A program made the position numbers and the translations under genes. Below are positions 16,119-24,830 of a stretch of DNA of 52,488 nucleotides, piece after piece. Where the stretch lies: positions 1-52,488 of the forward strand of contig DAOTTI010000103.1 of the NCBI GenBank assembly GCA_034437795.1, read 5' to 3'. Source of the stretch: DAOTTI01 sp034437795. GTDB lineage: Bacteria > Chloroflexota > UBA11872 > UBA12225. Each line of letters starts with the position of its first letter. The first letter of the stretch is position 1. Below the pieces are notes generated by a model, which worked only from the letters and a program-made list of their open reading frames with translations, was not told the origin of the DNA and ran no database searches.

Positions 16119-17666
16119 TTACGCGCCGGCGATGCGGGGCATGCGCGTCGGCTCGCGCCGGAGCTCGGCGTTCAGGGCGGCGTGGAGGAGGCGGCTCTTC
16201 AGGGCGGCGGCGGAGGGCTCGTCCCACAGGTTGTTGATCTCGCCCGGATCGTCCTCCAGGTCCCACAGCTCGCCGTACGGCTGGTCGCGGTAGTACGTGA
16301 GCTTATAACGCTGGTCCACGTAGGTGCGCAGGTGCACCTTCGTCGGCTGGTGCCGGTTCTCCACGATGACGTGATCGCGGATGGGCCCTTCGCCTCGCCA
16401 CGCCGGGAGCTGGTCCAGCCCCTGCATGTGGCCTGGCACCGGCAACCCGGCCACCGAGAGGAAGGTGGGCGCCAGGTCCACCAGGCTCTGCAGGGCATCG
16501 CTTCGCCCGCCCGCCGGCACGCGGCCCGGGAAGCGGACGAGGAACGGGACGCGGATCATGTCCTCGTAGTGGAAAGCCCCCTTGGCGATCAGGCCGTGCT
16601 GGCCCAGGAAGTGCCCGTGATCCGTGCTGAACACCACCAGCGTGTTCTCCGCGATTCCGAGCTGGTCTAGCCGGTCCAGCATGCGCCCGATGTGGTGGTC
16701 CATCAGGCTGATCATCCCGTAGTAGATGGCCATGTTCTTTCGCAGGGACGCCTCGTCGTGCCGGTGCGACTGGAACCCGTGGTTAGCGTACGGCGTCTCG
16801 CGGTACATCGAGAAGTCCGGCTGCTCCTCCTGCGTCTTCCGGAAGTGGGGCGGGTTCTTCTCGTGCTCACCAGGCACCAGGCGCCCCGGCTCCATCTCGG
16901 CCGGGTCATACATCGACGCCCACGGCTCCGGCACCAGATAGGGCGGGTGCGGATCGGCAAAGCTGGCCCAGACGAAGAACGGCCGGTTCGCTACCCAGGC
17001 CCGTTCGATGAAGGCGATGGTCCGCTCGGCCGCCCAGCGGCTGTAGTGGAACTGCTCCGGGAGGTCCCACACGTGCCGGCGGCGCTTCTGGTTGGGATCC
17101 CGCGGCCAGGGCTGGAAGTAGTCTCGCCAGTTGGTCAGGCCCTGCTCCTCCATCCAGATGGCGTAGTGCTGGCCGGCATGCGATTCGTCGGCGTGATTGC
17201 GGTTGATCTCAATGTGCTCAAAGCCGTACCAGGGGCCGTGGAAGCTCCGCCAGAAGTCCAGGTCGCGCAGCGTCGGCTGGCACTCGATGCTCGGGCTCTC
17301 CGGGGTCGACGCCAGGGGCTGGAAGTGCGCCTTGCCAATCAGGGCCGTGGCGTAGCCCCGAGCGGACAGCATCTGCCCCACGGTGGGCACGTCCTCCGGT
17401 AGCTTGACCCCAATCGTCCAGGCGCCGTGCTGCGACGGGTACAGGCCGGTGATGATGCTGGCCCGCGTGGGCGTGCACACCGGGTTCGGGCAGTAGGCGC
17501 GCGTGAAGAGCGTGCCCTCCCGCGCCAGGCGGTCCAGCGCCGGCGTCCTGAGCTTGGGGTTCACGGCGCCGAGGCAGGAGTAGTGGTGCTGGTCGCTGGT
17601 GATGAGCAGGATGTTGGGCTGGGCGGGGCGATTGGGCTGATTGCGCTGATTGCTCTGGTCCATCAT
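16119..17666 (-). CDS. Sulfatase family hydrolase, Cys type
   Basis: A 515-residue alkaline-phosphatase-fold enzyme that cleaves sulfate esters or related groups. It begins with the metal-site motif NILLITSDQHHYSCLG. The sulfatase signature VCTPTRASIITGLYPS carries the Cys (C-x-P-x-R) that a formylglycine-generating enzyme must oxidise. FSTDHGHFLGQHGLIAKG supplies the late Asp-His metal ligands, and LWDLEDDPGEINNL is the typical C-terminal motif. No signal peptide is visible, so it is probably cytoplasmic. The frame is open to 17768, but a TAGCAT -10 box lies ten bases before the tandem ATGs at 17666 and 17663, so the short start is chosen. The exact substrate is unknown, and no activating enzyme is nearby. 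Confidence 0.93.
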   Translation of the reverse strand: MMDQSNQRNQPNRPAQPNILLITSDQHHYSCLGAVNPKLRTPALDRLAREGTLFTRAYCPNPVCTPTRASIITGLYPSQHGAWTIGVKLPEDVPTVGQMLSARGYATALIGKAHFQPLASTPESPSIECQPTLRDLDFWRSFHGPWYGFEHIEINRNHADESHAGQHYAIWMEEQGLTNWRDYFQPWPRDPNQKRRRHVWDLPEQFHYSRWAAERTIAFIERAWVANRPFFVWASFADPHPPYLVPEPWASMYDPAEMEPGRLVPGEHEKNPPHFRKTQEEQPDFSMYRETPYANHGFQSHRHDEASLRKNMAIYYGMISLMDHHIGRMLDRLDQLGIAENTLVVFSTDHGHFLGQHGLIAKGAFHYEDMIRVPFLVRFPGRVPAGGRSDALQSLVDLAPTFLSVAGLPVPGHMQGLDQLPAWRGEGPIRDHVIVENRHQPTKVHLRTYVDQRYKLTYYRDQPYGELWDLEDDPGEINNLWDEPSAAALKSRLLHAALNAELRREPTRMPRIAGA

Positions 17667-17676
17667 GGCGCCTGTG

Positions 17677-17682
17677 ATGCTA
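17677..17682 (-). promoter_or_regulatory. -10 box of the sulfatase gene, resembling that of guaA
   Basis: On the minus strand GCCGCACGGTAGCATCA ends ten bases before the first ATG. The guaA promoter reads GCCGCACGGTAGAATCA, a 16 of 17 match. Transcription would begin within about three bases of the start codon. Confidence 0.55.
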
Positions 17683-17759
17683 CCGTGCGGCGCCCCCTGG
17701 GCCGCCGGCCGCCTGCTACAGCCTGGACCGTTCACGAGCGGCGCCCGCACCGCCGCCCG

Positions 17760-17776
17760 CTCTCCCAAAGGGAGAG
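17760..17776. repeat. Dispersed CTCTCCC/GGGAGAG hairpin repeat
   Basis: CTCTCCC, loop AAA, GGGAGAG. It is a short member of the family at 4294, 5647 and 12220. Confidence 0.6.
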
Positions 17777-17806
17777 GGAACTGATCGCCGGCCAGGAATG
17801 ATCGAG

Positions 17807-17894
17807 GCTAAGTAGGTGCTGGTATGTTCGTGCGGGACAGGACGGCCGGGCATCGATGGACAGGACGGCGCGAACATACCAGCGGATACTTAGC
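17807..17894. repeat. 88-base inverted-repeat element
   Basis: Two 24-base arms face each other: 17807-17830 (GCTAAGTA, GGT, GCTGGTATGTTCG) and 17871-17894 (CGAACATACCAGC, GGA, TACTTAGC). They match at 21 of 24 positions, the only mismatches being a central triplet. The 40-base interior holds GGACAGGACGGC-like sequence twice. No frame is coded. It may be a MITE-like insertion or a long hairpin at the end of the kinase/regulator operon. A second copy was not seen in this window. Confidence 0.75.
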
Positions 17895-17909
17895 GAGTGG
17901 ATGCCACCA

Positions 17910-17976
17910 ACCTGCTTGATGCCCGAGTGAGCCGCTCGTCAGCCGGATTGACCTGCTTGATGCCCGAGTGAGCCGC
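17910..17976. repeat. Pair of 26-base direct repeats
   Basis: ACCTGCTTGATGCCCGAGTG followed by AGCCGC occurs at about 17910-17935 and 17951-17976, separated by 15 bases. It lies between the inverted-repeat element and the response regulator stop. Confidence 0.7.
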
Positions 17977-18045
17977 GCAAGAGCCCGAGCGACCTGAGCT
18001 GGACCGACCGGTTGGAGCGCCTGAAGGATCGCGGGGCCGGGCGCA

Positions 18046-18756
18046 TCAGGCGGCCGGCTTGCGCAGCCGGTAGCCGATCCCCCGCTCAGACTCGATGTAG
18101 CGGGGCGAATCGGGGTCGTCGCCCAGCTTCTGGCGCAGGCGGCGCATGTATTCCCACAGCGCCTGCGCCGAGCCGCCACCGTCGGGCCAGGCGCGGTCCA
18201 GCAGGAGCGAGTTGGGCAAGACCTGCCCGGCGTTGCGCGCCAGCAGCTGCAGCAAGCGCGTCTCGGTGGGCGAGAGGCGGACCGTCTCTCCATTGGGATG
18301 CACCACCTGGCGCCGTGTGAAGTCCACCTGCACGCCCCCTTCCAGCTTCAACTGGGGCGCCCCCGGCTCGCCGGACGGCCAGGAGCGCTCCAGCACCCGC
18401 TTGATCCGCGCGTGCAGCTCGCGATAGCTGAAGGGCTTGGTGACGTAGTCGTCGGCGTACAGCTCCAGCCCCTTCACCTTGCTCTCCTCGTCATCGAGCG
18501 CGGTGAGCATGATGATGGGCACGTCGCCCAGCTTCTTCAAGCGCCGCGCCAGCTCAAAGCCATCCATCACCGGCATCACCAGATCCACGATGGCCAGATG
18601 GGGCAGCGCCTTCTCCGCCATGGTCAGAGCCGTCTGGCCGTTGGGCGCGGCCAGCACGCGGTAGCCATCCGCCTCCAGGTGGCTGCGAAGCGTAAACAGC
18701 AGGTCCGGGTCATCGTCCGTGATCAGGATGGTGACCGGCGCACTCAGTGACGTCAC
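18046..18756 (-). CDS. OmpR-family response regulator
   Basis: A 236-residue two-component regulator. The receiver domain (residues about 8-120) has the acidic pair in ITDDDPD, phospho-acceptor Asp58 in LAIVDLVMPVMDG and the Lys in DDYVTKPFSYREL. A winged helix (about 140-234) shows VRLSPTETRLLQLLARNAGQ and a closing RGIGYRLRKP, resembling KdpE. The GTG start has GAGAGGAG four bases upstream. It follows the histidine kinase on the same strand by 56 bases and is presumably its partner. Its targets are not evident. Confidence 0.95.
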   Translation of the reverse strand: MTSLSAPVTILITDDDPDLLFTLRSHLEADGYRVLAAPNGQTALTMAEKALPHLAIVDLVMPVMDGFELARRLKKLGDVPIIMLTALDDEESKVKGLELYADDYVTKPFSYRELHARIKRVLERSWPSGEPGAPQLKLEGGVQVDFTRRQVVHPNGETVRLSPTETRLLQLLARNAGQVLPNSLLLDRAWPDGGGSAQALWEYMRRLRQKLGDDPDSPRYIESERGIGYRLRKPAA

Positions 18757-18778
18757 ACGCTCCTCTCTTCAGATCAAG

Positions 18779-18893
18779 TCAAGGTTCAAGGTTCAAAGTT
18801 TGACGTGTGCGTTCAAGAGGGAACATGGTTTGGCTCAGGCGTACTCCGTTCAACGTTGAACGCTGCACTTTGAACGTTGAACGTTGAACCGTG
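18779..18893. repeat. TTGAAC/GTTCAA repeat cluster at the kinase 3' end
   Basis: Iterations of GGTTCAA, GTTCAACGTTGAAC (a perfect 14-base palindrome at 18848-18861) and tandem TTGAACG (about 18870-18889). The cluster overlaps the last codons of the histidine kinase. A shorter copy of the same wording lies at 28554-28583. Confidence 0.75.
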
Positions 18894-20897
18894 AACTCCG
18901 ATGAGGCCGTCCCCTGCTGCGGGCAGCCTGAACCAGAACGTTGCCCCCTGGCCCGGCGTGCTGCGCACGCCGATCTCGCCGTGCATGGCCTGGACGTAGG
19001 CCTGGGCAATGTACAGCCCCAGGCCCACGCCGCTGGCCGCCACGCCCCGCCCGCGGCGGAACCGCTCGAAGACCGCGGGCTGCTCGTCCTCCGGGATGCC
19101 CGGGCCGTGGTCCTGTACCTCCACCTCCACCGCCTCAGCGCCGCCGCTGACCCGCACCTCGATGGGCGTCCCCTCCGGCGAGTACTTGGCAGCGTTGGAG
19201 AGCAGGTTCACCAGGACGTCTTCCACCCGTTCCGCGTCGGCCAGCGCCACGGTCGAGGCGTGATTGGAGAGGACGGGGACGGCGCCCCCGGAACCGACGG
19301 CGAGCCGCACCTCGTGTCCCTGGGCGTAGACGGCAAACTCCTCCACGACCCGCTGGGTCAGGGCAGCCAGATCGACTGGCTCGCACTGCACCTCCAGGCG
19401 CCCGGCCTGGATGCGGGAGGCTCCCAGCAGCGAGCGCACCAGCCGTGCCAGGCGCTCGCAGATCGCATCGAGACGCTGCAGCGCCTGCCGGCGCACGGCC
19501 GCCGGCAGCGCGACGTCGTCGCGCAGCAGAAGCTCGCAATAGCTCTTGGCGCCGGCCACCGGCGTGCGCAACTCGTGCGCCGCCACGGCAATGAACTCCG
19601 AGTGCAGGCGGCGCAGCTCAGCCAGCGCCCGCTCCCCCGCCTCGCGCTCCCGCTGGCGGGCGTCCTGCAGCTCCTGCATCTGGCGCTGCAGCGCCTCGGC
19701 CATGGCATTGAGCGTCGACCCAAGGGCGGCCACCTCATCGGGGCCGGTAGTGCGACTGCGGTGGGAGAGGTCGCCGGCCGCGTAGGTACGCGCCGCCGCC
19801 GCCAGCTCGCCGATGGGGCGGGTCAACCGCCGGCTGAGGATCCAGGCCGCAGCCGCCGCCACCGCGCCGACGAGCAGCAATCGCGCCAGCGACCGCAGCA
19901 GCCCGCGCCGCAAGGCGCCGTAGGCCTCATCGGTGGGAATGCCCACGATTACCTCCCACGGCACGCGGGTGGCGCGGGCGAACCCGCTCAGGCGCCGCAC
20001 GCCGTCGGCGAAGTTGCCTTCCGAGACACCCTCCCGCAGGCGCAGGGCATCGCGCACGGCAGAGCTATCCAGGGCCGACCGGCCCACCCACTGTTCCGGC
20101 TCGGTGCGCCGCGCCACGATCCGTCCATACTGGTCGACGACCAGCAGCGATGAATGCTCCGGTAGCTCGGCGCGCCGCAGGCCCTCCTGCAGCCGGAGCA
20201 GGTTGACCGACACCGCCACGATCCCCAGAGGCGCCCCCGTCTCGTCCCACACCGGCGTGGCGACGACGAAGACGTGCCGGCCCGTGTTCCGCGGGGGAAT
20301 GGGATCGGTGATGTGGGTGCTGCCAGTGGTTAGCGCCTGCTGGATGTACCGGAGCCGGTTGCCCGGCGGGGGCACGTCGTCGCCACCGGAGGCCAGCACA
20401 CGCCCATCGGTGCCAGCGACGAACAGGCTCTCATAGTAGGAGTACCGTTGTGCGATCTCCTCCAGGAGCTGGTTCGTCTGGGGCTGCTCGCCCCGCTTGA
20501 CGCTCGGCACGCGGGCTAGGGCCTCGACCAGGGCCGCCGTGTCGGCAATGAACTGGTCGACCTCGGCGCGCACCTCCCGCGCCAGGCGGAGGGCGCGGGC
20601 CTGGATGCGCGCCTGCTCCTGCCAGTAATCTTCGTAGGCCCAGTATACGCCCAGCAGTGCGAAGGGGAGCAGCACTGCCAGCGCGAGCAGGGTCAGTTCG
20701 TGCCCGATCGTCCAGCGCCGCCAGCGGTCCGGTTTCACGCTCCTATCTAACCGCGTTTTGGGCAAACTGGCAAACTCCGGCGCCGGCAAGGAGCGCGGGT
20801 CACCCGGCCCCTGCACCACCGGCCGGTCACGCGCGTCACGCGGCCCGTGCAGCGCCGGCGACCAGCGCAGGGCGTCCCGGACTTGTGGCTCAGCCAT
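18813..20897 (-). CDS. Membrane sensor histidine kinase with Cache-type sensor and HAMP
   Basis: A 694-residue kinase: a first membrane helix (about 66-88), an extracytoplasmic Cache-like sensor (about 95-335, with AGTDGRVLASGG and VVATPVWDETGAPLGIVAVS), a second helix (about 337-355), HAMP (356-410), HisKA with H441 in AVAAHELRTPVAGAKSY, and an ATPase domain with the N box LVNLLSNAAKYSPEG and the G boxes DHGPGIPEDEQ and GVGLGLYIAQAY. The ATG at 20897 overlaps the end of the YfhO gene by eight bases. The frame is open further upstream, but that part is antisense-like shadow of YfhO. The last 25 or so residues (STFNVQSAAFNVERSTPEPN) are coded by a dispersed repeat and are probably not functional. 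Confidence 0.94.
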   Translation of the reverse strand: MAEPQVRDALRWSPALHGPRDARDRPVVQGPGDPRSLPAPEFASLPKTRLDRSVKPDRWRRWTIGHELTLLALAVLLPFALLGVYWAYEDYWQEQARIQARALRLAREVRAEVDQFIADTAALVEALARVPSVKRGEQPQTNQLLEEIAQRYSYYESLFVAGTDGRVLASGGDDVPPPGNRLRYIQQALTTGSTHITDPIPPRNTGRHVFVVATPVWDETGAPLGIVAVSVNLLRLQEGLRRAELPEHSSLLVVDQYGRIVARRTEPEQWVGRSALDSSAVRDALRLREGVSEGNFADGVRRLSGFARATRVPWEVIVGIPTDEAYGALRRGLLRSLARLLLVGAVAAAAAWILSRRLTRPIGELAAAARTYAAGDLSHRSRTTGPDEVAALGSTLNAMAEALQRQMQELQDARQREREAGERALAELRRLHSEFIAVAAHELRTPVAGAKSYCELLLRDDVALPAAVRRQALQRLDAICERLARLVRSLLGASRIQAGRLEVQCEPVDLAALTQRVVEEFAVYAQGHEVRLAVGSGGAVPVLSNHASTVALADAERVEDVLVNLLSNAAKYSPEGTPIEVRVSGGAEAVEVEVQDHGPGIPEDEQPAVFERFRRGRGVAASGVGLGLYIAQAYVQAMHGEIGVRSTPGQGATFWFRLPAAGDGLIGVHGSTFNVQSAAFNVERSTPEPNHVPS

Positions 20898-23800
20898 GCC
20901 TGGGCTCCTTTGCCCCCCTGCCGAAGGGCGTCCGGCAGCGGCGGCCCAGGTCCGCTGCCAGCGCCCCCAGTGTAACGGCCAGCAGCAGCATGCCCGTAGC
21001 GAGCGTCGCGGCCGCCCCGATCTGCAGTGGCTGCGGCTCGTACCGAAACTCCACCATGTGCTCGCCCGCCGGCACTGCCACGGCGCGGAACATGGCGTTG
21101 GCCAGCCGGAGCGGCGCCGGCTGCCCATCTACGTACGCTCGCCACCAGGGATCGAACGTATCCGCCAGGAAGAGCCAGCCGGGGGTGGCTGCGCTGACAC
21201 TGGCCACCACGTGCTCTGCGCCGTAGCGGACGATCTCGACGCGACCGGCGCCGGAGACGCTCACCCTCCCTGCGGGGTCCGCCGTGCCGACGGGCGCAGC
21301 ATCGCGCTCCAGCCAGCCTCCTGCCCCCAGGGGCTCCGACGGACCCTCCAGGGGCGCCTCCGGCGGCGCGTCGACCAGCAGCATGCGCACCGGATCGAAC
21401 CCGCGCTCGGCCATCTCCTTGAGGTGCATGGCCCGCGGCGCTCGCACCGCTAGGGGCACCAGGTAGGCGCGAGGCAGCGCCGCCTCGTTGCGATAGAGCT
21501 GGATCTCCTCGTCCTGATAGACGAGCGTGAAGCGCTCACGGTCCTGCCACAGGACGTTGTGCACCCACCAGTCCGGCTGTCCCACGCCCAGCCCGTAGAT
21601 GCGGAGGATGGCCAGCGGGGCGTCGGGCAGGATGGTCGGCTCCACCCGCAGGCGCACGATCGTCCGCGGCGCGGCGAGGGGCAGCTTGGCGTAATAGAGG
21701 TACACGTCATAGGGCCGGCGGTCCGCGCCGTACTCCTTCCAGGAGAAGACCGGCAGCGGCCGGATGCCGGCTGCCACATAGTGGTCCACCATACCGCTCT
21801 GGGGCGCCGGACCGCCCCGCTGGACGCCGGGAGGGGGCGCCGTCGCCTCCGCGATCTCGATGCCGGCACGCAGGGGCCAGCGGTGCTCTTCCCCCGCGTC
21901 ATCGGTGGCCGTGACCCAGGCCACCACCGTGCCCGGCGCCACGTTCCACGCGTCACGGAGGGTGGCGACGACGCGAATGTTCTCGCCGAGCACGCCTGGG
22001 ACACGGAACGAGGCCGCCGCGCCGGCATTGGCGCCGGACCCGCTCGCCAGCGGGCGCTGCGGGTGGAAGGACGTCAGCTCGTGCGACGGCAGGGGCTGAG
22101 GCCGGTTGGGCCAGGCGTAATACCGCACGTTCCACACGTCCAGCAGGCGGCTCTGGCTGACCTCGGCTGCCCAAGCGTAGGCCAGATTGACCTGCGTGCT
22201 CAAAGAGCTATACCCGCCGGCCTCCTGGACCCCGAGCGGCAGCAGCGCGTTTGGCTCTACGTCGGTGCGGCCGAGGTAGACTGGCTGGGAAGTGTAGAGC
22301 CGGTACAGGGGACGGTCCTCGGCGCGCACGCTCGCCGGCGCGAGGCGGTCGCGCAGGTACAGGGCCGCGCCGGAGTCTGGCACGATGGCGGCGACCGCGG
22401 CCGCGGGGTGCGCCTGCGTGGCGGCCGCCAGCAAGGGGATAGCGACGATGAGTACAGTCAGGGCGCGGAGCGCCGCCACCGACCGCGCCGACGCTACGAG
22501 CCAGGCCACGAAGAGGCCATAGCCGCCGGCGATGCTGAGCGCCCAGACCGCCGTAGCCGGGTTGCTCGGGTCCAGCGCCGCTACCAGACCGCGATAGACG
22601 TCGTCCGACGTCGCCGTGAGCTGCGCCGTGCGGTCGAAGGCCACGTAGCGGCGCTCCAGCCAGGCCCGCGCCTGGTCCGGATGCGCAGTGAGCCAGCGGT
22701 GGGCGCTCGTTGCCCCGAGCAGCAGCCCCGCCAGCAGCCCGGCCAGCACGGCGCCGGTGACGCCGATCCACAGGCGCGCCGCCAGCGACGGCAGGCGAGC
22801 GCGCAACGACGTGGCGTCGCCAGTGACGGGGATCTGGGCCTCGCCTGAGAGGCCGGCCGGCGCGAGGCGCGGGGACCCTTCCCCCTGCTCGAGGTCATCC
22901 ACCGCGAGGCGCGGGGGCCGCCGTCGCCGCTCTAACCAGTCCACGCCCAGCCCGGCCAGGGCCGCGGCCGAGAAGCTCCAGAGAAAGGCGAAGCGCCCCG
23001 GCGAGCGCAGGCCGTGCTCACCGAGCAGGTCTTGCGTAACGAGGACGACCCACGGCGGGCCATAGCGGCCGGTAGCCAGGATGAGGGCCAGTACGCCGGC
23101 CGCGCCGAAGAAGAGGGTATACCGGTCGTGGCGAAGTAGGACGGCCAGGGTGGCCAGCAGGAGCGCCGGCATCCCGACGTAAAGGGCCACCTCCCACTCC
23201 ACCCAGTAGGTCAGGGCCCCGCCGTCGGGGCGCTTAAGCAGGTGCGGGAAGACGATGGTGAGCAGCTGGAAGGGCGTGACGCTGTTGATCGTGGCTGCGG
23301 CCAGGCTGATACCGTGGCCGCGGGCGGAGCGCCCCGCCAGGTCCAGCAGGGGCAGCAGCTGCACCGCCGCCAGGCCGGCGGCGACTAACCCCGCCACCAT
23401 GGCCAGGCCGGTGCCGATCAGCAAGCGGCCGAGCAGGGGAGCGCGGAGGCCGTCGCGGCACAGGACGCGCCAGCCCAGGTAGGGAAAGACCAGCAGCGCG
23501 GTGAAGACGCAGACCTGGACGTGGAGCGCCAGCGCCTGGATCGCCAGCGCCACGCCAGCGAAGCCGGCCAGCAGATAGCGGCGGGGGAATGGGGCGCGGA
23601 TGGCCCGCTCCACGAAGTGCAAGGCCAGCGGCAGCCAGACCATGCCGCTGGCCAGGTTCTCGTGCACCACCTGCCCGACCATGAAGCCGGAGAGCTGGAA
23701 CACCAGCCCGCCGGCCACGGCGCCGGTGCGCCCCGCACCGGTGGCCCGCAGGAAGGCGTAGGTGAATGCCCCTGCCAGGTAGAAGCGCACCAGGCGCAGC

Positions 23801-24213
23801 GCGATCAGCCCCTGGGCCGGCTCGAGCAGGCGCAGGATCACCAGATGGAGGGGATAGAGCATGCCGCTCTCGCCATCGGCGAACAGCGGGTACCCGCCGA
23901 AGATCCCCGGCTCCCACAGCGGCAGGCGCCCCTCCTTGAGCGCGACGGCGAGGACCGAGAGCAGGGGATAGTAGAAGTACTTGGTGTCGTCCTGCCAGTG
24001 GATGAGCCCCTGCGCCAGCGCCGGAAGGACGGCCATGGCCGCGGCCACCGCCAGGACCGCCTGCGCCAGGAGATCCGCCCAGGGGAGCCGGCCGGCCAGT
24101 ACCCCCAGCACCGACACCCCTCGCGCGCCGGCCGCCCAGGCACGGGCCGGCGCCTCGCCGAACGGACCGCGCACTGGCAGGAACGGCCGGAGCGCGGGTC
24201 GGGCAAGCGCCAT
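20890..24213 (-). CDS. YfhO-family polytopic membrane protein
   Basis: A 1107-residue membrane protein. The first loop contains HWQDDTKYFYYPLLSVLAVA and WEPGIFGGYPLFADGESG, a GT-C-like first-loop pattern with acidic residues. About a dozen hydrophobic helices follow, then a long extracytoplasmic part, and the family's typical C-terminus LADTFDPWWRAYVDGQPAPL with a last helix. Members such as YfhO are linked to lipid-linked sugar transfer or cell-surface glycosylation, but the exact activity is unknown. GC-rich codons match the neighbours. It starts 51 bases after the thioesterase stop, and its stop overlaps the kinase start, which indicates an operon. Confidence 0.9.
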   Translation of the reverse strand: MALARPALRPFLPVRGPFGEAPARAWAAGARGVSVLGVLAGRLPWADLLAQAVLAVAAAMAVLPALAQGLIHWQDDTKYFYYPLLSVLAVALKEGRLPLWEPGIFGGYPLFADGESGMLYPLHLVILRLLEPAQGLIALRLVRFYLAGAFTYAFLRATGAGRTGAVAGGLVFQLSGFMVGQVVHENLASGMVWLPLALHFVERAIRAPFPRRYLLAGFAGVALAIQALALHVQVCVFTALLVFPYLGWRVLCRDGLRAPLLGRLLIGTGLAMVAGLVAAGLAAVQLLPLLDLAGRSARGHGISLAAATINSVTPFQLLTIVFPHLLKRPDGGALTYWVEWEVALYVGMPALLLATLAVLLRHDRYTLFFGAAGVLALILATGRYGPPWVVLVTQDLLGEHGLRSPGRFAFLWSFSAAALAGLGVDWLERRRRPPRLAVDDLEQGEGSPRLAPAGLSGEAQIPVTGDATSLRARLPSLAARLWIGVTGAVLAGLLAGLLLGATSAHRWLTAHPDQARAWLERRYVAFDRTAQLTATSDDVYRGLVAALDPSNPATAVWALSIAGGYGLFVAWLVASARSVAALRALTVLIVAIPLLAAATQAHPAAAVAAIVPDSGAALYLRDRLAPASVRAEDRPLYRLYTSQPVYLGRTDVEPNALLPLGVQEAGGYSSLSTQVNLAYAWAAEVSQSRLLDVWNVRYYAWPNRPQPLPSHELTSFHPQRPLASGSGANAGAAASFRVPGVLGENIRVVATLRDAWNVAPGTVVAWVTATDDAGEEHRWPLRAGIEIAEATAPPPGVQRGGPAPQSGMVDHYVAAGIRPLPVFSWKEYGADRRPYDVYLYYAKLPLAAPRTIVRLRVEPTILPDAPLAILRIYGLGVGQPDWWVHNVLWQDRERFTLVYQDEEIQLYRNEAALPRAYLVPLAVRAPRAMHLKEMAERGFDPVRMLLVDAPPEAPLEGPSEPLGAGGWLERDAAPVGTADPAGRVSVSGAGRVEIVRYGAEHVVASVSAATPGWLFLADTFDPWWRAYVDGQPAPLRLANAMFRAVAVPAGEHMVEFRYEPQPLQIGAAATLATGMLLLAVTLGALAADLGRRCRTPFGRGAKEPRHG

Positions 24214-24264
24214 CGGGGATCACCTGCAGCCTACCTGGACAACCTCAATGCCAGCCTCAACGCC

Positions 24265-24717
24265 TTACCAGCCGACCCAATCGGGGTGACGACGCAGGGC
24301 GGCCAGCACCGCGTGGAGCGGGTGAGAGCGAGGCAGGCGCGTGGGACGCCCCGCGGGCGTGACCCACACCATCTCGGTGACGGCAAGCGCGACCGGCTCG
24401 GCCCCGTCTGGATCGGGGTCATGCTCGCCCGCGTCGTACAGGCGATAGCCGAAGGTCAGGCGCGGCCCCGAGGCGGCCACCAGCGCTACCTGCAGGAGCA
24501 GCTCCTGGTCAAAATGCACCGGCCGGCGATACTGGATGCGAAGCTCGCGAACCGCCTGGCCGTAGCCGGCCGCCTCGATCTCAGCAAAGCGAAACCCGAG
24601 CGAGCGGAGGAACTCCACACGCCCGGCCTCGAGCCAGAGCAGGTACGCCGCGTGGTGCGCCACGCGCATGGCGTCGGTCTCCGCGTAGCGCACGCGGAAG
24701 CGATGCTCGAAGATCAT
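24265..24717 (-). CDS. Acyl-CoA thioesterase, hot-dog fold (YbgC/FadM type)
   Basis: A 150-residue 4HBT protein. The active-site loop RYAETDAMRVAHHAAYLLWLEAGRVEFL contains the catalytic Asp of the family's Y-x-E-T-D pattern. The YGQAVRELRIQYRRPVHFDQELLL segment forms the next strands. Such enzymes hydrolyse acyl-CoA thioesters; the chain specificity cannot be read here. It is the first gene of a minus-strand run that continues into YfhO, the histidine kinase and the regulator. Confidence 0.92.
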   Translation of the reverse strand: MIFEHRFRVRYAETDAMRVAHHAAYLLWLEAGRVEFLRSLGFRFAEIEAAGYGQAVRELRIQYRRPVHFDQELLLQVALVAASGPRLTFGYRLYDAGEHDPDPDGAEPVALAVTEMVWVTPAGRPTRLPRSHPLHAVLAALRRHPDWVGW

Positions 24718-24740
24718 GCGGGGGAGATTATGCAGGGACG

Positions 24741-24785
24741 ATCAGCTCGCTCCTCGCCCCTCGCTGCTCCCTACTCGCCACTGCG
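24741..24785. repeat. CTCGCTACTC-type low-complexity repeat
   Basis: CGCTCCTCGCCCCTCGCTGC followed by TCCCTACTCGCCACT, the same family as 74-166 and 26703-26745. It lies in the divergent gap between the thioesterase and CYTH genes. Confidence 0.5.
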
Positions 24786-24830
24786 CCGCACGTGGTACGG
24801 TAGCCCCGAGAGAGTACGGAGCCAGCCACC

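Noticed and set aside
15963..16670. 235-codon plus-strand frame beginning MLDEPVRRVG
   Set aside because: Its first 30 residues belong to the broken antitoxin-like gene; the remainder is antisense of the sulfatase.
18813..21128. Longer start for the histidine kinase
   Set aside because: Codons above 20897 overlap the YfhO gene in another frame and show no conserved residues; the ATG at 20897 overlaps the YfhO stop neatly.
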